Below, piece by piece: positions 57,511-64,000 of a DNA stretch of 64,000 nucleotides (its first letter is position 1; each line of letters starts with the position of its first letter). The stretch is from Sphingomonas_Q fennica_A (lineage in GTDB: Bacteria; Pseudomonadota; Alphaproteobacteria; Sphingomonadales; Sphingomonadaceae). The stretch lies in the NCBI GenBank assembly GCA_036946415.1, contig JAQIJD010000007.1, positions 62,001 through 126,000 of the forward strand, written 5' to 3'. The notes beneath the pieces are model-generated. The model worked only from the letters and a program-made list of their open reading frames with translations, was not told the origin of the DNA and did no database searches. The position numbers and the translations under genes were made by a program.

Positions 57511-58469
57511 ACGGCTGGGCGCTGGCGCTGCACCGCGACGGGCGGGTCGAGCCGGTCGATCCGCAGGTCGCCTGCGGCCACCGCCACGGTGCTGCCTTCC
57601 TGTGGGTCCATCTCGACGGGCGCGAGAGCGAGACCAGGGCGTGGCTCCAGCACCACGCCGCTCTGCCCGAAGCCGCGATCACTGCGCTGACCGCCACCGA
57701 GACGCGGCCGCGTTCGGAGGCGATCGGCCGCGGCGCGCTGGTCAACCTGCGCGGTCTCGGCGCGCCCGATGCGACCGGCGGCGATCCGCTCGTGTCGATC
57801 CGGCTGTGGGCGGAGGAGGGCCGCGTCATCTCCGTCGCCTTCCGCACGATCGACGGCTTCGATCTCTTGCGACACGAGATGGAACAGGGCGAGGTGCGCG
57901 ATCCCGGCGACCTCATCTCGGCGCTGGCGGTGCTCATCACCGCCAAGCTCGATCCGCGCGTCGCCGATCTGGGCGACCTGATCGACGAATGCGAGGCGAA
58001 CCTCGATACCGCCACCCTCTTCGACCAGCGCCGCCGCATCGCCGCCGCCCGCTCCGAGGCGATCGGCTATCGCCGCTTCGTGATGCCCCAGCGCGAGGCG
58101 CTGGAGCGGATCGCCGCGCTCGACGTCCACTGGCTCGAGGAGAACGACCGGCTGCACCTGCGCGAGGCGGCCGATCGCTGCGCGCGCATGGCCGAGGAAC
58201 TGGAGGCCGTGCGCGAGCGCACCGCCCTCCTCCACGAACAATTGACCGACCTGCGCGCCGAACAGATCGAGACGCGCACGCTCGTCCTCTCGATCGTGGC
58301 GCTCGTCTTCCTGCCGCTGACCTTCCTGACCGGCCTGCTCGGCATGAACGTGGACGGCATCCCCTTCGCGCACGAACCCTGGGCCTTCGCCGGGGTGGTG
58401 GCGCTGTGCGCGCTGGTCGCCACCGCGATCACCGCGTACTTCGTCCGCGCCCACTGGTTCTCGCGCTGA
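57507..58469 (+). CDS. CorA-family divalent-cation transporter (ZntB-like)
   Basis: A 320-residue inner-membrane channel/transporter. The cytoplasmic N-terminal domain includes AAFLWVHLDGRESETRAWL and VSIRLWAEEGRVISVAFRT. A long stalk helix runs to residue 255 (EELEAVRERTALLHEQLTDL). Two C-terminal helices follow: TLVLSIVALVFLPLTFLTGL and AFAGVVALCALVATAITAYF. The signature GMN is present in LLGMNVDGIPF. The first-domain pattern is nearer to ZntB (zinc) than to magnesium CorA, but the ion cannot be settled. It overlaps the siroheme-like gene by ATGA and is convergent with ppc across an inverted repeat. Confidence 0.9.
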   Translation: MNGWALALHRDGRVEPVDPQVACGHRHGAAFLWVHLDGRESETRAWLQHHAALPEAAITALTATETRPRSEAIGRGALVNLRGLGAPDATGGDPLVSIRLWAEEGRVISVAFRTIDGFDLLRHEMEQGEVRDPGDLISALAVLITAKLDPRVADLGDLIDECEANLDTATLFDQRRRIAAARSEAIGYRRFVMPQREALERIAALDVHWLEENDRLHLREAADRCARMAEELEAVRERTALLHEQLTDLRAEQIETRTLVLSIVALVFLPLTFLTGLLGMNVDGIPFAHEPWAFAGVVALCALVATAITAYFVRAHWFSR

Positions 58470-58492
58470 CGTCTGGTCCGCTGGCGTGGATG

Positions 58493-58595
58493 CCGCACCA
58501 GTCCGCTCCCTACCGGCCACCCAGCGCCAGTATCCTATGGGTGGCCGGGTGGGGGAGTGGGCTGGTGCGGCCCCTGATCGGCGAAGCCGAATCAG
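58493..58595. repeat. Dispersed hairpin element, copy 2 (degenerate)
   Basis: Left arm 58493-58523 (CCGCACCAGTCCGCTCCCTA...) pairs imperfectly with 58538-58570 (TGGGTGGCCGGGTGGGGGAG...), and a smaller hairpin CTGATCGGC/GCCGAATCAG follows at 58574-58595. It shares the arm sequence GCACCAG(C/T)CCGCTCCC, the ATACTATGGG/ATCCTATGGG turn and the GCCCCTGATC tail with the perfect copy at 35336-35457. It again separates convergent genes. Confidence 0.8.
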
Positions 58596-58602
58596 ATCCG
58601 GG

Positions 58603-61270
58603 CTACCCGCTGTTGCGCAGCGCCGTGGCGATGGCGTTGATCGAAAGCTGAATGCCCTCGCGCACGCGGGGATCGTCCTCGCCCGCCCGGTGCCGGCGGA
58701 TGAGTTCGATCTGGAGGTGGTTGAGCGGCTCGATATAGGGCAGCCGCAGCCGCACCGACGCGTCGAGCGCGGCATTCTTCTCCAAGAGGCGCGACTGGCC
58801 GGTGATCGCCAGCAGCCGGTCGTGCGTCGTCCGCCAGCCGTCGCGGATGCGGGCGAAGATGGCGTCGCCGGCGGCGCGATCCTCGACCAGCGCCAGATAG
58901 CGTTCGGCGATGCCCATGTCGGACTTGGCCAGCACCATCTCCAGATTGCCCAGCGTCGCCTGGAAGAAGGGCCAGCGCTCCGCCATCGCCCGCAGCAGCC
59001 CGTCGTCCTCGAACCGCCCGAGCGCATGGCCGACGCCATACCAGCCCGGCAGCATCACCCGCGCCTGCGCCCAGCTGAACACCCAGGGGATGGCGCGCAG
59101 ATCCTCGATCCGGTCGGACTTGGTGCGGCTGGCGGGGGCGCGATCCGATCTTGAGGTCGGCGATCTCGGCGATCGGCGTGAACTGGCGGAAGAAGGTGCG
59201 GAAGCCGTCCGTCTCGTAGACCAGCGCGCGAAAGGCGGTGAACGCATCGCCCGATAGCGTGCGCATGGCGGCGAAGAAGCGGTCGGCGTCGGCCGGCGGC
59301 ACCGCCCCGCCGTCGAGGCTGGCGAGCAGCGTGGCAGAGGCCATCGTCTCGAGATTGGCGGCGGCGCTTTCGCGCGTGCCATATTTGGCGGCGATCACCT
59401 CGCCCTGTTCGGTGATGCGGATGCGGCCCTGCACCGTGCCCTGCGGCTGGGCGAGGATGGCGTGGAAGGCGGAGCCGCCGCCGCGCCCCACCGCCCCGCC
59501 GCGGCCGTGGAACAGCTGCATGGTGATGCCGGCCGCGGCGAACACCTCGGCCAGCGCGCGCTCGGCCTCGTGCAGGCTCCACACGGAGGTCAGGTAGCCG
59601 CCGTCCTTGTTGCTGTCCGAATAGCCGACCATCACCTCCTGATGGCCGCGTGCGCCGCAGACGGCTGCCACCTCGGGCAGCGCGAACCAGTCCGCCATCA
59701 CCTGCGGGCCTCGTTCCAGATCGCCGATCGTCTCGAACAGCGGCACGATCATGATGTCGGCCTCGGGCGGATCGTCCGCCCGCCACAACCCGGCTTCCTT
59801 CAGCAGGATCGCCACCTCCAGCATGTCCGATACGGTCGACGCCTTGGAGATGATGTACGTGGTGATCGACTGGCGGCCGTAGCGGCGATGCGCCGCCGCC
59901 GCGGCGCGGACGATGGCGAGTTCGGACGCGGTCTCCTCGCCCCACGCCTGATAGGGGCTGGCGAGCAGCCGGCCGTGCGCCAGTTCGGTGCGCAGCAGGG
60001 CGACGCGCGCCGCCTCGTCCAGCGCCAGATAATCGGCCTCGACGCCGGCGCCCTTCAGCAATTCCGCCACCACCCGTTCGTGGACGTCGCTGTTCTGGCG
60101 CAGGTCGAGTGTCGCGAGGTGGAAGCCGAACGTCTCGACCGCGCGGATCAGCCGGCCGAGCGCGCCGGCCGAGGCCAGCATCCCCTGGCCCGCCCCCGCC
60201 AGCGCATGGGCCAGCGCGACCAGATCATCGCGGAAATCCTCCGGCGCGGCATAGGCTTCGGCCTCGTGTGCGGGCGGGCGGGCGGGGTTCCTGCCGGTGA
60301 TCGCACGATAGGTGGCGGCAAGGCGCGCGTAGAGGCCGGTGACGGCGCGGCGATAGGGTTCGTCGGCGCGGGCGGGGCTGGGATCGTCGCCGGCCGCCGC
60401 CAGCGCTTCGACCGCGGGCGTCACCTCCGCCAGTTCGCTGGAGATGGAGAGCTGGCCACCCAGCGCGTGCGTCAGATCGAGGTAGTGCGCCAGCACGGTC
60501 TCGGCCGAACGGGCGAGGCCGTGGGCGAGCGTCTCGGCGGTCACGTTGGGGTTGCCGTCGCGATCGCCGCCGATCCAGTTGCCGGGGCGCAGGAAGCTGC
60601 GCGGCCGCGCGCCCAGCGCCCGTTCCCATCGCGCGTAGAGGGCGGGGAGGACGGGGAGCAGGCTGTCGCGCAGGTAGGAGAGCGCCGTCTCGATCTCGTC
60701 GGCCACGAACAGCCGCTCGCGGCGCAGCGGGCGGGTCTGCCAGAGCAAAGCGATCTGGCGGGTGATCGCCTCGTCGATCACCTCGCCGTCGGCGGTCTCG
60801 CTGGCGCCCGTGTCCTTCTGGCGCATCAGATCGGCGATGCGGTTGCGATGGTCGATGATGCTCTTGCGGCGTACCTCGGTCGGATGCGCGGTCAGCACCG
60901 GGGCGATCAGCGCGCCGTTCAGCAGATCGAGCGCCGCCGCCCTGTCGATCCCGTCCGCCGCCAGCCGGTCGAGCGCGGTCGCCAGATCGACATGCGTCTC
61001 GGCGGCCACGCCCTGCCGGTCCTCGGCGAGGTTGGCGAGCATCGAGAACAGCATGAAGCCGCGGGTGAAGGCGAGCGTATCGTCCAGGCTCAGGGCATCC
61101 AGCCCGGTGTCGACGCCCTCGCCTGGCGCCACCCCGCGCGCGCGATCGACTGAGGCGGCGCGGATATATTCGATCCGCTTGAACAACTGGTCGCCGCCAT
61201 AGGCGCGGATGACGTCGCCCAGCAGGCGGCCGAGGAAGCGGATGTCGGGATTCTGGACGAGTGTAGCCAT
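58603..61270 (-). pseudogene. ppc: Phosphoenolpyruvate carboxylase with one-base insertion
   Basis: Anaplerotic enzyme making oxaloacetate from phosphoenolpyruvate and bicarbonate. From ATG 61270 the first 700 or so residues are intact: VLTAHPTEVRRKSIIDHRNR (catalytic His), GNWIGGDRDGNPNVTAETLA, FHLATLDLRQNSDVHERVVA, MVGYSDSNKDGGYLTSVWSL and FHGRGGAVGRGGGSAFHAIL. The frame breaks after ADLKIGSRP. The rest (ASRTKSDRIEDLRAIPWVFS, down to QLSINAIATALRNSG) continues in the next frame to the true end at 58603. One extra G in the five-G run 59134-59138 explains it: the total of 2,668 bases is one over a multiple of three, and repair gives 888 residues. Loss of the C-terminus would abolish activity. 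An assembly error is the likelier explanation for such a central gene. Confidence 0.9.
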
Positions 61271-61336
61271 GGGTCGATGCTGCACCGCAACGCAGCGCGG
61301 CGCAACGCCCTGTTCGAGCGAAGCGGCGATCCCTAG

Positions 61337-62268
<932 letters not shown>

Positions 62269-62272
<4 letters not shown>

Positions 62273-63036
62273 GCCTCAACCTCGCCGGCATCGCCGCCAT
62301 CTACCGGTTCGAGATGGAGCGCACCTTCCGCACCATCGCCCAGTCGATCGCGACGCCCGTCATCTCGACCGCGCTCTATTTCGTGGTGTTCGGGGCGGCG
62401 ATCGGCAGCCGCATGGCGCCGGTCGACGGCATTCCCTACGGCGCCTATATCGTGCCGGGGCTGATCCTCCTGTCGATCATGACGGAAAGCGTCGCCAACG
62501 CGTCCTTCGGCATCTATCTGCCGAAGTTCACCGGCACGATCGGCGAGATATTGTCCGCGCCGCTGTCTCCGTCCGAGATGGTGCTGGGCTATGTCGGCGC
62601 CGCCGTCACCAAATCTTTGATGGTGGGGGCGGTGACGCTGTGCGTCGCGCGGCTGTGCGTGCCGTTCACGATCCTCCATCCCTTCGCGATGATCGGCCTG
62701 TTCGTGCTGATCGCGCTCGCCTTCTCGCTGTTCGGCTTCATCCTGGGGCTGCTCGCCAACAGTTTCGAGCAATTGCAGATCGTGCCGCTGCTGATCCTCA
62801 ACCCGCTCGGCTTCCTGGCCGGCACCTTCTATTCATTGAAAATGCTGCCCGAACCGTGGGGCACGATCGCGCTGTTCAACCCGCTGGTCTATCTCGTCAG
62901 CGGCTTCCGCTGGACCTTCCACGGCGTGGCGGACGTCGGCATCGGCACCAGCATCGGCCTGATCCTCGCATTCCTGGCGGTGTGCAGCCTGATCGTCGGC
63001 TGGATCGTGCGGACGGGGTATCGGCTGAAGGGGTGA
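62269..63036 (+). CDS. ABC-2 family transporter permease
   Basis: A 255-residue integral membrane protein with six hydrophobic segments, starting right at the ATP-binding gene's stop. It contains an ABC-2 N-terminal amphipathic stretch (FEMERTFRTIAQSIATPVIS), YIVPGLILLSIMTESVANAS, EILSAPLSPSEMVLGYVGAA and the motif LIILNPLGF-like segment LLILNPLGFLAGTFYSLKML followed by LFNPLVYLVSGFRWTFHG, a hallmark of this permease group. It forms the membrane half of an exporter with the preceding ATPase. An inverted repeat with a T-run follows 15 bases after the stop. Confidence 0.93.
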
Positions 63037-63050
63037 GGCAGGAGGAAAGA

Positions 63051-63175
63051 CGTTCGTCCTGAGTAGCCGCTGAGCCTGTCGAAGCGGCGTATCGAAGGAC
63101 CGTTGTCGCTCCGGACCGTGCTTCGATACGGGGCTTCGACTTCGCTCAGCCCCTACTCAGCACGAACGGTTTTTT
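63051..63175 (+). terminator. Dispersed inverted repeat acting as terminator after the ABC operon
   Basis: Left arm 63051-63103 (CGTTCGTCCTGAGTAGCCGC...) pairs with 63116-63169 (...CCCCTACTCAGCACGAACG) as a long imperfect hairpin, followed by six T residues at 63170-63175. CTGAG(C)CTGTCGAAG-type arms are, as I recall, very widespread in sphingomonad intergenic DNA. Hairpin plus T-run makes a plausible Rho-independent terminator for the permease gene. Confidence 0.75.
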
Positions 63176-63181
63176 GCCATC

Positions 63182-63748
63182 CTACGCATCCAGCTCGACA
63201 TCCCAATAGAGCCAGTCGCGCCAGCTCTGGTGGAGGTAGCCGGGCGGGAAGGAGCGGCCGTTTTCCTGCAATTGCCAGCTCGTCGGGCGATAGGGTGCCT
63301 CCATCAGCGCCATGCGCGCTTGCGCCGGGGTGCGGCCGCCCTTGCGGAGGTTGCACGGCGCGCAGGCGGTGGACACATTCTCCCACGTCGTCCGCCCGCC
63401 CTGGGCGCGCGGCACGACGTGATCGAAGGTGAGATCGTGCGGACTGCCGCAATATTGGCAGAGGAAGCGATCGCGCAGGAACAGGTTGAAGCGGGTGAAG
63501 GCGGGATGCTGCGAAGGCTTCACATATTGGCGGAGCGCAATGACCGAGGGCAGTTTCAGCGCCCGCGTCGGGCTGTGCACTTCGCGTTCGTAATGGGCGA
63601 CGATGGCGACGCGTTCGAGGAACACCGCCTTCACCGCCGTCTGCCACGGCCAGAGGCTGAGCGGATAGTAACTGAGCGGCGTGTAATCGGCATTGAGGAC
63701 CAGTGCCGGGCAGCCATCGGGATGTCGGATCAGATCGGGATGATACAT
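63182..63748 (-). CDS. HNH endonuclease family protein
   Basis: A 188-residue protein with an HNH nuclease fold: the zinc cysteine pair FLCQYCGSPHDL, the catalytic His in LTFDHVVPRAQGGRTTWENV (H of DHVxP), and the second pair TACAPCNLRKGGRTPAQA. The N-terminal part (PALVLNADYTPLSYYPLSLW, AVFLERVAIVAHYEREVHSP) is the conserved extension of the chromosomal alphaproteobacterial HNH family, which is not linked to a restriction system. Its biological role is not known to me. It is convergent with the ABC operon and divergent from gluQ. Confidence 0.9.
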   Translation of the reverse strand: MYHPDLIRHPDGCPALVLNADYTPLSYYPLSLWPWQTAVKAVFLERVAIVAHYEREVHSPTRALKLPSVIALRQYVKPSQHPAFTRFNLFLRDRFLCQYCGSPHDLTFDHVVPRAQGGRTTWENVSTACAPCNLRKGGRTPAQARMALMEAPYRPTSWQLQENGRSFPPGYLHQSWRDWLYWDVELDA

Positions 63749-63891
63749 GGAACGCGCCGGGCCTCCGCTCTTGCCGCGGAACCCGCTTCACCGCCCGTCG
63801 CCCGGCCCGTCGCACTCGGCATCCGGGGCCGGCCGGCCCCTGGTTCCGCGACACCCCGGCTAGCCGCCATGGGTGACGGGGGCATGACAGC

Positions 63892-64000
63892 ATGACCGGA
63901 GACTCGCGGTCAAGCCCCCCGCGCTTCGTGACGCGCTTCGCCCCCAGCCCGACCGGCCGGCTGCACGGGGGCCACGCCTTTTCCGCGCTGATGGCGTTCG
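63892..64000 (+). CDS. gluQ: Glutamyl-Q tRNA(Asp) synthetase (5' end only)
   Basis: Only 36 residues lie in the window. RFVTRFAPSPTGRLHGGHAF followed by SALMAF is the class I synthetase HIGH-region start as found in GluQRS, which attaches glutamate to queuosine in tRNA(Asp); the HGGH form (in place of HVGG) favours GluQRS over full GltX. Start is ATG 63892. The rest is beyond the right edge, so the choice between gluQ and a gltX variant is not fully secured. Confidence 0.75.
   Translation, partial: MTGDSRSSPPRFVTRFAPSPTGRLHGGHAFSALMAF

Overview
The window is GC-rich DNA (roughly 70% G+C by eye) from an alphaproteobacterium, most probably a sphingomonad (Sphingomonas or a close relative). The inference rests on the protein types (gyrB next to recF, a TonB-dependent receptor heading a sugar locus, the argH / small lipoprotein / lysA order), frequent GTG starts with 4-base stop/start overlaps, and dispersed inverted repeats of kinds I associate with sphingomonad genomes. 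No tRNA, rRNA, insertion sequence, prophage or CRISPR array was seen. Both edges cut genes: katG on the left and gluQ on the right.

Layout. (1) 1-4.1 kb: katG, a UVR-motif protein and an OFA-type MFS transporter. (2) 4.3-16.8 kb: four very large minus-strand genes joined by ATGA overlaps. The first is a DUF6603 protein and the other three have no function I can assign. This is the best candidate here for an undescribed system. (3) 17.0-24.4 kb: a short-chain dehydrogenase and two large RTX proteins, a Calx-beta/nuclease protein and a lamin-tail-domain protein, that share a C-terminal module likely to act in type I secretion. (4) 24.6-36.4 kb: an aldehyde dehydrogenase, a small membrane protein, then a sulfated-glycan locus: TonB receptor, GH3 glycosidase, formylglycine-generating enzyme, two S1 sulfatases, and a convergent LacI-type regulator broken by a one-base insertion. 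(5) 36.6-43.9 kb: a DUF389 membrane protein, a class A penicillin-binding protein, and a coupled cluster of aldose epimerase, type III polyketide synthase, methyltransferase and flavoprotein that resembles phenolic-lipid pathways. (6) 43.9-51.9 kb: gyrB, a TspO-like membrane protein, recF, and a YgiW-like protein divergent from a QseBC-like two-component system, then a secreted protein of unknown function. (7) 51.9-58.5 kb: a TlpA thioredoxin divergent from argH / lipoprotein / lysA, then galU, a shortened siroheme-synthase-like protein and a CorA-type transporter. (8) 58.6-64 kb: phosphoenolpyruvate carboxylase with a one-base insertion in a G run, an ABC-2 exporter pair, an HNH endonuclease and the start of gluQ.

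Working together. In the sugar locus, the receptor would import sulfated oligosaccharide, the cytoplasmic formylglycine enzyme would mature both sulfatases, and the sulfatases and GH3 enzyme would desulfate and cleave it in the periplasm under LacI-type control. In the polyketide cluster, the synthase would make an alkyl-resorcinol-like ring that the methyltransferase and flavoprotein then modify. The four-gene DUF6603 cluster encodes about 3,190 residues with no evident signal peptide, membrane segment or catalytic motif, which fits a large cytoplasmic assembly made in fixed proportions.
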